Shown here one piece after another: positions 41,421-50,238 of a stretch of DNA of 64,000 bases. A model generated the notes under the pieces. The model was not told the origin of the DNA. It worked only from the letters and a program-made list of their open reading frames with translations, and did no database searches. Source of the DNA: Actinomycetes bacterium (GTDB lineage Bacteria > Actinomycetota > Acidimicrobiia > Acidimicrobiales > Bog-793); NCBI GenBank assembly GCA_021798985.1, contig JAJZBI010000005.1, forward strand, positions 1 through 64,000. Reading direction: 5' to 3'. Made by a program: the position numbers and the translations under genes. Every line of letters starts with the position of its first letter. The first letter of the stretch is position 1.

Positions 41421-42042
41421 CCCGGCCCTCTACCCCAGCGCGGTGGTCTTCGACCCGCCCCGAGCGGCGCGAGGTACCCGAAGGGCCGGCACAGACGAGT
41501 CGTGGATGAGGTGAGCGACGAGCGTTCAGGCGGCGCCGCTGCCGCGGTCGCCCTCCCGCCCCCCATCCGCCGTGCCCCGCCCCGGCGTCCTCGCCGCCCG
41601 CGGGCGTGGCGACGGCGCTCGCGCGGCGCCTCGACGTCGCGGCACGGCGCGGGTCGTCGGGCCCGGCATCGGCCTCGACGCCTCGAACCACCAGCTGGCG
41701 CGAGCGGGCTGCGCTGTGGGCCCGAGCCGGCGATGCACCCAAACGCACCCCCGCGTGGCGGCGGCGGATCTCCTCGTCGTCGCGGTCACGCAGCACCGAC
41801 AGCTGCCGGGAGATCTCCGCCGCCGGGGTCGCGTGCGCGTGCGTTCCGGGCGGCCGCAGGGCGCGAGGATCGCCGCCAGCAGATCGGGGCTCGTCTTCTC
41901 GCGTCAACCGCACGGGCGGTCGCTGCAGCGCACCTCGAGGTGGGTCACGTCGTCGACGACCCCTCCGGTGCGCTGGGCGGTCGCCCCGCAGCAGGTCTCG
42001 TCGAGCAGGCCGCCTCGAGTCGGAAGGAGCTGGCCCACCCGG
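41421..42042. other. Gap without a supportable gene
   Basis: About 620 bases between the nucleotidyltransferase and the EAL protein's stop, the longest gap in the window. Open frames on both strands consist of Arg/Pro/Ala-rich sequence typical of random GC-rich DNA. A minus frame near 41800 (SVLRDRDDEEIRRRHAGVRLG) looks mildly protein-like but lacks a family. Confidence 0.5.
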
Positions 42043-45000
42043 CTATCGGCCGCGGCGCAAAGCCAGCGTGGGTCGGGCGCTGGCGCCGGGCACCTCGGCC
42101 TGTCGCTCGATGCTGCCCGGGCGCACCCCGATCGTCGAGGCGATGTAGGGCCACAGCTTGTGCTGCTCGTAGGGGCCGCCGAACAAGATGCCCTGCGCGT
42201 AGTCGACCCCCGAGCGCCGCAGCGCCTGCAGCTGGGCCTCGGACTCGGTCCCCTGGGCGATGATCGTGAGCCCGAGCCGGCGGCCGAAGGCGACGAACAT
42301 CTTCACGATCGCCTCGTCGGGCACCGAGTCGGTGAGCTTGGTGACGAAGGCGCCGTCGATCTTCAACACGTCGAGGGGGAGCTCCTCGGCGCCGGCGAAC
42401 GCCGAGTAGCCGGTGCCGAAGTTGTCGAGCGCGACCGCGACGCCGAGCTCGCGCAGCGCGGCGAGGCTCGCGAGCGCGCGTGCCGGGTCGCGCAGCACGG
42501 TCGATTCGCTCACCTCGAGCACGAGGCGGTAAGGGGCGATGCCGGACTGGGCGAGCGCCTCGCTCACGGTCGCGAGCAGGTCCTCGTGCTCGAGGTGGCG
42601 CATCGACAGGTTCACCGAGACCGTGAGGCGTGCCCGTGAGCGCTGCCAGCTCGCCGCGGTGAAGCACGCCTCGCGCAAGACGAAGCGGCCGAGGTCACGA
42701 GCGAGCTGGCTGCTTGACTCGGCGATTGCGAGGAAGTCCCGCGGCTTGACGAGGCCAAGGCGGGGGTGCTGCCAGCGCACGAGCGCCTCCATCCCACCGA
42801 CGCCGCGCTCGTCGAGCTCGACGATCGGCTGGAAGAGGATCCGCAGCTGGCCATAGGCGATCGCCCTGGCGAGCTCGTCCTCGAGGCGCATGCGCTCGCT
42901 CGCCACCTGCTGGGGTGCGCGGGTGAACGCCGCGGTCCGGTCGTGCTCGTCGCCCCGGGCCAGCGACCGGGCGAGCTGGGCGCGGCTGAAGAGCTGCTCG
43001 GCGGTCCCGTCGGCGAGCTCGGCGACGCCGATCACCGGATTGACGCGGTGGCTCAAGCCGCCGAGCACGAAGGGGTCCGCGAGGGCGTCGCGCACGCGCC
43101 CGGCCACCGCGTCGGCGCTTGGGATGGGCGAGCGGTCGTCGAGGACGACCGCGTAGGTGTGCTCGTCGAGTCGCCCGACGGCTTCTGGATCGCCGACGGC
43201 GCGCCGCAGCCGGCGGGCGATGGCGAGGGCGAGCTCGGCGCGATGGCACTCAGCGCCCGCCTCGGCGGCCGGCGCTGGGGTGTCGAGCTCGATCACGAGC
43301 GCTGCGCAGCGTCCCGCGCGCTCGCGGGCGTCGGCGAGCAGCTGCTCGGCGCGGCGCACCATGAGGGCGCGGTTCGCGAGCCCCGAGTGTGGGTCGCGTG
43401 GCGGCTCGGCGCGCCCGCTGGCGTGCTCGGCACGCGGTGGGGAGATCTCGGCCATCGCCCCGGCGAGGAACTGGGCCACCGAGGGGGGCCCGGGCAGCGC
43501 GATCGCCTGCCAGCGGGCCCAGCGCGTGCTGCCATCGGCGGCCCGCACCCGGTGCTCGGAGGAGAACAGGCTGCTCTCGCCCGTGAGGCAGGCGTGCAGC
43601 TTCGCCACAACGACGGGTCGGTCGTCGTCGTGGACCTCGGCGAGCCAGTCGTTGACGCCAACGCACGTCCGGCTCCCGGGCGCCGGCGCATCGAGGCTGA
43701 CCGTCCCGGCCGCGACGTCATAGGAGAACAAGGTGGTGGCTTTTGCACGCGGCACTCCGCTTGGCGCCGGGGCCGCGACCTCACCAGGCGATCCGCCGAG
43801 CGCGGCGGGGAGCGCGAAGGCCGAGGGGGCGCGGCGCTTGTTGACGAGCGCTGTCGTGAGCATCTCGGCGAACGAGAACGCCACGTCGTCGCCGTCGTGC
43901 TCGGTCGCCTCCAGCGGGCCGAGGATGGCGAGCGCGCCGAAGTCGTGCTCGGGCGTGCGCAGCGGGACCACGGTGGTGACCTCGCCGTCCTGGGCGAGGT
44001 CGAGGAGCGGCGGGGGAGGGAAGTGCTCGGCGGCCACGACGGTGCCCACCTCGAGCAGGCTCCGGCGCTCGTTGTGGTAGACGGCGCGGATCTCGAGCTC
44101 GCCGAGGCGGGCGTCGTCGTCGCGCCACAGCGCGACCAGCCCGGCGCGCACGCTCGTGCGGCCGAGGAGCGCGAGGCGAGGGGTACGCGGGTCCTCAAAG
44201 CGCAACAGCGCCGGGTCGAGCTCGCTCGCCTCCCGAGCGGCCACCTGGTGCTCGGCGGGCGACAGGACGCGGCGCGAGATCGCGATGGCGAGCGCGTTCA
44301 ACAGCCGCTCGCGCGCCGGCGCGGGCGCCACGGCCACGGAAGCGGCGAGGGACCCGGGCAGGCCGGTGGCGTAGGCGCGCCCGGCCGCCAGGATCTCGGC
44401 GACCTGCTCGAGGCGGGTGAGGCCGGAGCCCAGCTGCCCCGCCAGTGCCTCGACGGCGCCGGCGTGGGTGCCGGCGGGGTCGTCGATCGCCCCCAGCAGC
44501 TGCTCGATTGGTGCGTCGATCTCCCCGAGGGGTGCCAGCCCGGCGGCCTGGTAGCACCCGAGCAGGCGCTTGCGCGCCCGCTCGCGCGGCGTGGCGCTTG
44601 GGCCGGAGGCCGCCTCGCCCCCGTGCGGGCCACAGCCACAAGACGAGCGGCGCACGAAGGTCGTGGGCACCCGGGTGATCGGTGCCAGCGCCTCGACGCC
44701 GTGTTCGGCGGCCGTCGCCAGCACCCACAGCGCGCTGGCGCCGAGCAGCCCGAGGTCCTGGTGCACGCTCGAGAGCGACCAGCTGGCGCTCCTGGCCGCG
44801 GCGATGTCGTCGAAGCCCACCACCGCCAGGTCCTTTGGGACGACCAGGCCCGCCTCGCGCACCACGCCGATCAGGCCGATGGCCACCTCGTCGGTCGCTG
44901 CGACCACGGCGCTCGCCGGCATGCCGGCGCCGAGCAGCGCGCGCCCGGCCGCCGCGCCCGCCGCCACGCTGTTCTCGCGCAGCTCGATGAAGCCCGACTC

Positions 45001-45645
45001 CTCATCGGCGCGCAGGCCGAGCTCGAGCAGCGTGGCGAGGTAGGCGTGGTAGCGCTCGCGCAGATCGTCGCTGTTGAGCGCCCCGACGAAGGCGAGGTCG
45101 CGATGGCCGTGGTCGCCGACGAGGTGGGCGACCGCCGCCTCGATCCCGCCCCGGTTGTCGGCGCTGATCGTGAGGGACTCGGCCACCTCGTCGGCCTGAC
45201 CGACGCTGACCACCACCTTGCCGGCCTGGGCGTAGCGGGCCAGGCGTTCGGCCTCGGCGGCGCCCTCGAGGACGATGACGCCGCACAGCGCGTCGCCGAG
45301 CGGCGGCGGGACCCCGGCGGTCGGGCCGCGCCGGGAGCGGCTGGAGGGTGTGGCATCGAGCGTCTGGGCGGCGATGATGGAGAGCCCGGCACTCGTCGCG
45401 GCGGCGCGCACGCCCGAGAGGACGCCCGTCGCGAAGCGGTTGCCGAGCGCGGGGGCCAAGACGGCGACGGTCGGGCGGTCGAGGCCGACGAAGCGCCGCG
45501 GCGCCAGGTGCGCGACATGGCGCGCCGCTGCCGCGTACTCCTCCCATGCCGCGCCGAGATCGGCTGCCATGTGCGAGCTATCGGTCGCCGCAAGGCCGGC
45601 CTTGAGCCCGTCTCGCTCAGCCCAGGATGCGGGGCGCTCGCTCAC
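42043..45645 (-). CDS. LacI-like sensor with degenerate GGDEF and variant EAL domain
   Basis: A 1200-residue cytosolic protein. Residues 55-330 form a LacI/periplasmic-binding-type sensor without HTH (PTVAVLAPALGNRFATGVL, CGVIVLEG, VVGFDDIAAAR), ending in SCGC at 335-338. A GAF-like or helical linker and a PAS-like segment (near 640-720) follow. The GGDEF site reads RLDEHT, so no cyclase activity is expected. The EAL domain (about 925-1175) has EALVRW at 953, SVNLS, LEVSES and LKIDG, but DDFGTG is DNFGTG (N1075) and AEGVE is AQGTE (1130-1134). Phosphodiesterase activity is therefore uncertain. GTG overlaps the preceding GGDEF gene (GTGA). Confidence 0.85.
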   Translation of the reverse strand: MSERPASWAERDGLKAGLAATDSSHMAADLGAAWEEYAAAARHVAHLAPRRFVGLDRPTVAVLAPALGNRFATGVLSGVRAAATSAGLSIIAAQTLDATPSSRSRRGPTAGVPPPLGDALCGVIVLEGAAEAERLARYAQAGKVVVSVGQADEVAESLTISADNRGGIEAAVAHLVGDHGHRDLAFVGALNSDDLRERYHAYLATLLELGLRADEESGFIELRENSVAAGAAAGRALLGAGMPASAVVAATDEVAIGLIGVVREAGLVVPKDLAVVGFDDIAAARSASWSLSSVHQDLGLLGASALWVLATAAEHGVEALAPITRVPTTFVRRSSCGCGPHGGEAASGPSATPRERARKRLLGCYQAAGLAPLGEIDAPIEQLLGAIDDPAGTHAGAVEALAGQLGSGLTRLEQVAEILAAGRAYATGLPGSLAASVAVAPAPARERLLNALAIAISRRVLSPAEHQVAAREASELDPALLRFEDPRTPRLALLGRTSVRAGLVALWRDDDARLGELEIRAVYHNERRSLLEVGTVVAAEHFPPPPLLDLAQDGEVTTVVPLRTPEHDFGALAILGPLEATEHDGDDVAFSFAEMLTTALVNKRRAPSAFALPAALGGSPGEVAAPAPSGVPRAKATTLFSYDVAAGTVSLDAPAPGSRTCVGVNDWLAEVHDDDRPVVVAKLHACLTGESSLFSSEHRVRAADGSTRWARWQAIALPGPPSVAQFLAGAMAEISPPRAEHASGRAEPPRDPHSGLANRALMVRRAEQLLADARERAGRCAALVIELDTPAPAAEAGAECHRAELALAIARRLRRAVGDPEAVGRLDEHTYAVVLDDRSPIPSADAVAGRVRDALADPFVLGGLSHRVNPVIGVAELADGTAEQLFSRAQLARSLARGDEHDRTAAFTRAPQQVASERMRLEDELARAIAYGQLRILFQPIVELDERGVGGMEALVRWQHPRLGLVKPRDFLAIAESSSQLARDLGRFVLREACFTAASWQRSRARLTVSVNLSMRHLEHEDLLATVSEALAQSGIAPYRLVLEVSESTVLRDPARALASLAALRELGVAVALDNFGTGYSAFAGAEELPLDVLKIDGAFVTKLTDSVPDEAIVKMFVAFGRRLGLTIIAQGTESEAQLQALRRSGVDYAQGILFGGPYEQHKLWPYIASTIGVRPGSIERQAEVPGASARPTLALRRGR

Positions 45646-48347
45646 GCGCCGGGCGCGGCGAGGTCCGTCGGGGGCCGGCCGAGTGCCACGTAGCGGTTCT
45701 TGCCGGTGTTCTTCGCCCGGTACATCGCGACATCGGCGTCGCGCAGCAGCTTCAATGCGCTCCCGTCGGCGGCCCATGCGGCGCCGATGCTGGCGCTGAT
45801 CGTGAGGGTCGCCTGGGGCAGGACGATCGGTCGGGCGATGGCGGCGCGTGCCCGCTCGGCGACGTCGGCCACGTCCGCACGGTTGTGGGTGGGCTCGAGG
45901 AGGACGACGAACTCGTCGCCGCCGAGACGGCCCACGTGGTCGCCGGCGCGCACCGCCTCCTCGAGACGCCGCGCCACCTCGATGAGCACGGCGTCGCCGA
46001 CGTCGTGGCCGAGGCCGTCGTTCACCGTCTTGAAGTCGTCGAGGTCGACGAAGAGCGCCGCGACCTGTCCCGTTGCGCGCGCCCGGGTCAGCAGCTCCTC
46101 GGCTCGCTCGAGGACCCAGGCGCGATTCGGCAGTCCGGTGAGCGGGTCGTGGTTCGCCTGGTGCCACAGGCGCTGCTCGAACTCCCACTGCAAGGTGATG
46201 TCGGCCGTCGAGCCAACGATCCGCCGCGCCGGGCTCGGCGCTCCCGGCACGGCAAGGGCGCGGGTGCGCGCCCAGCGCCAGCCGCCGTCGGCGGTGCGCA
46301 GCCGGTGCTCGAGGGACAGCGAGCTCTGCTGGCCGGCGATGCAGGCCGAGAGCGCCGTGGACAGCGCCGGCCGGTCCTCGGGGTGGATGCGCTCGATGAG
46401 CTCGTCGGGGCCCGAGCCGAGCGCCGTCTCGCCGACGAGCTCGTGCCAGCGCTCGGAGTAAAAGACGGCCCCGGTCGTGAGGTCGTAGTCCCACAGCGCG
46501 TCGCTCGTCGCCGCCACCGCCAGCGCGTAGCGCTCCTCGCTCGCCAGCAGCTCGCCTTGTTGGTGGCGCAGCTCGGCCTGCTGGCCGAGCAGCGAGTTGG
46601 TGAGCTCCGCCTGCTCGAGCGCGGCGGACAGCTGGGCCGCGCACTGCAGGTAGGGGTCGCGGCCGATCACCGAGGTCAGCTCCAGCTTGGTCACGAGCGC
46701 CAGCAGGCCCCAGTGGCGCTGCTCGGACTGCACCGGCAGCACGGCGACCAGCTCCCCCTCCTCGGGTCGGGCGCAAGCGACGAGGCCCTCGGGTGGGAAG
46801 GACTCGGCTGGGCAGTGCTCGGGCAACAGCAATGGCGCCTCGCCGTCGCGGGCGAACTGGCCGAGGATCTCGAGCGCCCCGCTCGTGCCGTCGCGCTCTG
46901 GCCACAGGCCGAGGCAGGCAAGGCGCGCCGGGGTGCGGGCGAGGAAGCCGAGGGAGGTCGCCTGCTTGCGATCCGCTGTGAACAGCTCCATCGCGATGAA
47001 GTACTCGTCGCGCAGCGTCTTGCCGAGGCGGCGCCGCTCCTGGCTGTGGCGGGCGGCGATCTCGGCGGACAGGGCGAGTGCGAGGCGCGTCTCGAGCTGC
47101 TGTTGGGCGAGCGCGCGTACGGCGGGCTCGCCGGTCGTGGCGATCGCCTCCCCGTAGCGCGCAACGAGCTCGAGGACCTGGGGCACCTGCTCGAAGCGGT
47201 GCAGGCTCGGCCCGAGGCGTCGCGCCAGGTGCCCGACGGCCCCTCGATCGGCCGCCTCGGGTGCGCCGATCGCGTCGGCGAGCGCGCCGATCGCGTCGGC
47301 GAGGTCGCCACGCTCGGCTGTGGACCCCCCGTCACGGACCAGTCCGGCGAGCGCTCCGACGAACTCCTCGCGCCGGGTCGGCCCGAACGCGCGCGCCGCC
47401 ATCGCTTGATCCAGGCTGCACCCGCACGAGGTGCGGCAGACAAAGCGCGCCGGCAAGCGGTGCTGGCCGGCCGCCGGGGCCTCGCCCCGCAGCGCGCCGT
47501 CGAGCAGCTCGAAGGCCCGCCGCCCGAGCTCGGCGAGGTCCTGGCGGACGGTCGAGAGCTGGACGGAGGGTGCGCTCGCCTCTTCCATGTCGTCGTAGCC
47601 GACGACGGCGACGTCACCGGGGACCGAGACGCCAGCCCGGCGCAGCTCTTCGATCAGCCCGAGGGCGTTGTAGTCGGTGGCGGCGACGATCGCGTCGAAG
47701 GGGACCCCGCGCGCGAGGAGCTGGCGCCCGGCGCTTGCTCCGCCGCGCTCGACGAGGTCGTCGGCCTCTACCACCCAGTCGGGCTCCGGGGTGATGCCCG
47801 CGGCGCGAAGCGCCTCGCGCCAGGCGGCGAGGCGCTCGGTGATGTCGTCTTGGACGGCCCGGCCGACGAAGGCGATCCGGCGGTAGGCGTGCGTGTTGAC
47901 CAGGTGCTCGATCGCCGCGGTGATCCCCGAGCGGTTGTCCGAGCTCACGACGGGCACCTCGAGGCCGGGCACCGCCCGGGCCACGCTCACGACGGGCCGG
48001 CCGCTGTCGGCGATGGCCTTGAGGTAGGCCGGCTCGACGGCCGAGACGAGAGCGATCACCCCCTCGGCGTGCTCGAGACCGACGTGCAGGCGGTAGTCGG
48101 GGGAGTCGGTCTGGTCCTCGAGGTTGGAGGAGACGGGCTCGAGGGTCTGCACCGCCACGATGCCGAACCCCGCCTCGCTCGCCGCGGCGCGGATCCCAGC
48201 CATGACGCGGGAGAAGAAGTTCGCGGCGAGCAGCGGCGACAAGACCGCGATCGTGCGACGGCGCGTCGCGTCGAACGCGCCGTCTCGGCGTGCCGCGCCC
48301 GGGGCTGGGGCGAGGCGACGCGTGGACCACGTCACCCCCGTTGTCAC
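45642..48347 (-). CDS. LacI-like sensor diguanylate cyclase
   Basis: A 901-residue cytosolic protein matching its neighbour in layout. Residues 30-300 are a LacI-like ligand domain (RTIAVLSPLLAANFFSRVMAGI, VVGYDDMEEAS), followed by CRTSCGC (SCGC at 307-310), a helical region, a PAS domain (about 600-715, ERYALAVAATSDALWDYDL, SERWHELVG) and an intact GGDEF at 809-813 in RLGGDEFVVLL. RAGD at 800-803 is the product-inhibition I-site at its normal five-residue distance. It should make c-di-GMP, probably under control of a small ligand such as a sugar. GTG at 48347 looks leaderless. The reading frame stays open upstream into a transporter relic. Confidence 0.88.
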   Translation of the reverse strand: MTTGVTWSTRRLAPAPGAARRDGAFDATRRRTIAVLSPLLAANFFSRVMAGIRAAASEAGFGIVAVQTLEPVSSNLEDQTDSPDYRLHVGLEHAEGVIALVSAVEPAYLKAIADSGRPVVSVARAVPGLEVPVVSSDNRSGITAAIEHLVNTHAYRRIAFVGRAVQDDITERLAAWREALRAAGITPEPDWVVEADDLVERGGASAGRQLLARGVPFDAIVAATDYNALGLIEELRRAGVSVPGDVAVVGYDDMEEASAPSVQLSTVRQDLAELGRRAFELLDGALRGEAPAAGQHRLPARFVCRTSCGCSLDQAMAARAFGPTRREEFVGALAGLVRDGGSTAERGDLADAIGALADAIGAPEAADRGAVGHLARRLGPSLHRFEQVPQVLELVARYGEAIATTGEPAVRALAQQQLETRLALALSAEIAARHSQERRRLGKTLRDEYFIAMELFTADRKQATSLGFLARTPARLACLGLWPERDGTSGALEILGQFARDGEAPLLLPEHCPAESFPPEGLVACARPEEGELVAVLPVQSEQRHWGLLALVTKLELTSVIGRDPYLQCAAQLSAALEQAELTNSLLGQQAELRHQQGELLASEERYALAVAATSDALWDYDLTTGAVFYSERWHELVGETALGSGPDELIERIHPEDRPALSTALSACIAGQQSSLSLEHRLRTADGGWRWARTRALAVPGAPSPARRIVGSTADITLQWEFEQRLWHQANHDPLTGLPNRAWVLERAEELLTRARATGQVAALFVDLDDFKTVNDGLGHDVGDAVLIEVARRLEEAVRAGDHVGRLGGDEFVVLLEPTHNRADVADVAERARAAIARPIVLPQATLTISASIGAAWAADGSALKLLRDADVAMYRAKNTGKNRYVALGRPPTDLAAPGA

Positions 48348-48352
48348 GCCCC

Positions 48353-48358
48353 AGATAA
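48353..48358 (-). promoter_or_regulatory. -10 element of the sensor cyclase gene
   Basis: TTATCT on the minus strand ends five bases before the GTG at 48347, the spacing expected for a leaderless message. TTCAAG about 18 bases further upstream is a possible -35. Confidence 0.5.
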
Positions 48359-48489
48359 CGGCACCCTGCCGCCGAACTTGAACCCGAAATCGGGACGAAT
48401 GGCGCAGAAAATCAGGGAGATACGGGCGACATGCGCGCGCTGCGTGGCGTAATTCGCCAACAACAGCGCGCAGCGTGGCGGCTGGTCGC

Positions 48490-49897
48490 TCAGGCGTGCT
48501 CGGCGGTGCCAGCCGCGAGGCCCGGCGCTCGAACAGCTGGGTGATCTCGTCGACCGCGCGCCCCTTGGTCTGTGGCAAGAAGCGGCGGACGAAGCCGATC
48601 GCGAGCACGCACAGGGCGGCGAAGCAGACGAGCACCCAGCTGAGGCCGATCCCCGCGTTCCAGACCGGGAAGACCTCCACGAGCGCGAAGTTCGCGAGCC
48701 AGTCGGCCCTCGCGCCGGTGGCGGCCGCCCGGCCGCGCACGGCCGTCGGGAACACCTCGCCCTGCAGCAGCCACCCGGTGCCCCCGACTCCGATCGCGAA
48801 GGACGAGATGAACAGGCACAGACCGATCATCACGACGACGGTCCGCCCGGTGCCGGACAGCCAGGCGAGGCCACCGGCCGCGAGGAGCGCGAAGACCGCC
48901 ATGCCGACGTAGCCGCCGAGCGCCAGGCGACGCCGGCCGATGCGATCGATGTAGCGGAAGCCGAAGTAGGTGGACGCGACGTTGACCGCCGTCAAGATGG
49001 CCGTCACCTCGACGCCCGCCGTGGTGACGGCGACCTTGGAGCTGCCGGACTGGAGCAGGTGGGGGCCGTACTAGAGGGGCACGTTGATGCCGGTGATCTG
49101 CTGGAAGACGAAGTAGCCGCAGATGACGACGAGGGCGCGGCGCACCCCGATGCTCCAACGGCCCGAGCGGCGCCTGCGCTCGGCGCGCGCCTCGTCGAGT
49201 CGCCGGGCGCTCACCTCGAGCTCGCCCGTCGCGACCTCGAGCCCGAAGCTCGACAAGGCGGCGCGCGCCTGATCGAAGCGGCCGTGCTGGAGCAGCCAGC
49301 GGGGGGACTCGGGCATCTCGGCGCGCAGGATCAGCCCGGCGAGCGCCGGCAGCGCGCCGAGGCCGAGGAACAAGCGCCAGTCCACGCTGTTGGCGCTGCC
49401 GGGAGCGACGCGCAAGACGTCAATCGCCACGATGTAGGCGAGGAGGATGCCGACGGTGATCATCCACTGCTGGAGCATGCTGAGCGAGCCCCCCGGTCCT
49501 TCGGGGCGTACTCGGCGATGTAGGCCGTGGCGATCGCCGAGTCGGCACCGATCGCCACGCCGATCAGGGTGCGGGCGATGAGCAGGACGGCGGCATCGAG
49601 CGTGACGGCGGACAAGAGCGCGCCGGCGGCGTAGATCCCGGCGTCGACGACGAGCAAGACCTTGCGGCCGAAGTGGTCGGTGAGGGGCCCGGCGACGATC
49701 GCGCCCGCGGCTGCGCCGAGCGAGGCGCCGGCCACGAGGTAACCCTGGGCGAAGCCACTCAGGTGCTCGGGGGTGAAGTTGAGCGCGGAACCGATGTTCG
49801 AGGTGTCATAGCCGAACAAGAAGCCGCCGAGCGTGGCGAGCAAGGTGAGGCGCCAGGAGAACGAGCTCGGGACGTGTTCGTCGAGGTCGGCCAGCAC
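48490..49897 (-). pseudogene. Broken MFS sugar-porter gene
   Basis: The three pieces together make a sugar-porter-type MFS transporter: residues from [21 protein letters not shown] to [11 protein letters not shown], then [20 protein letters not shown] to GYFVFQQITGINVPL, then YGPHLLQSGSSK to RRFLPQTKGRAVDEITQLFE. A base is missing from a run of six C near 49489-49494, and TAG at 49071-49073 stands where the family has tyrosine (VPLYYGPH). The natural stop also seems lost, since the frame runs on into the cyclase gene. Three lesions make a sequencing artefact unlikely as a full explanation. Confidence 0.85.
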
Positions 49898-49979
49898 ATC
49901 GCGGTGCTGTGCCGCAGCGATCTGGCTCGTGGCGCCTGCTTTCTGTCCCCGACGGGCCGATCCGGCTGGCCCACCCTGG

Positions 49980-50005
49980 CGCCGGGGCGCTTGGGCGCCC
50001 CGGCG
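49980..50005. repeat. Perfect 11-base-pair hairpin with TTGG loop
   Basis: Arms CGCCGGGGCGC and GCGCCCCGGCG enclose a four-base loop. It lies about 80 bases upstream of the broken MFS gene and has no T-run. It could be a second terminator for EF-G2 or an RNA structure. Confidence 0.6.
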
Positions 50006-50188
50006 TGCGAGGAGCGCCCTACCCGCTCCGGGCGCGGGGCAATCGCCGCCTTCGATCAGCCCAACGGTGCGCGCCGCGCCCGAGCGCCAGGGCGCAGGCG
50101 CCCTGTTGGTTGCGAAGTGGGCGCGAGCAAAGCCGTCTCGACACCGCCCAGCTCGCCGGGGTGTGGCGGGGGAACCGAGGGGCGCGCT

Positions 50189-50221
50189 CGCACGCTGGCG
50201 CGTCGCGCGCGCCAGCGTGCG
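50189..50221 (-). terminator. Hairpin downstream of the EF-G2 gene
   Basis: Perfect 14-base arms (CGCACGCTGGCGCG and its complement) with a 5-base loop, 17 bases after the EF-G2 stop. No T-run follows on either strand, as is common for actinobacterial hairpin terminators. Confidence 0.65.
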
Positions 50222-50238
50222 GGTGGATCAGGGACGGT

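Larger units (their letters stand above)
49898..50238. other. Intergenic region with two strong hairpins
   Basis: About 340 bases between the MFS relic and the EF-G2 stop. No gene is supported. It contains the hairpins at 49980-50005 and 50189-50221, described separately, and is otherwise plain GC-rich sequence. Confidence 0.6.

Noticed and set aside
41421-42042. Possible small gene in the longest gap
   Set aside because: The frames have no ribosome site or recognisable domain, and residue make-up is that of random GC-rich sequence.
42766-48452. Very long plus-strand open frames (over 900 codons each) opposite the two c-di-GMP genes
   Set aside because: No motif in either; the minus-strand proteins show complete domains. 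These are shadow frames of GC-rich DNA.
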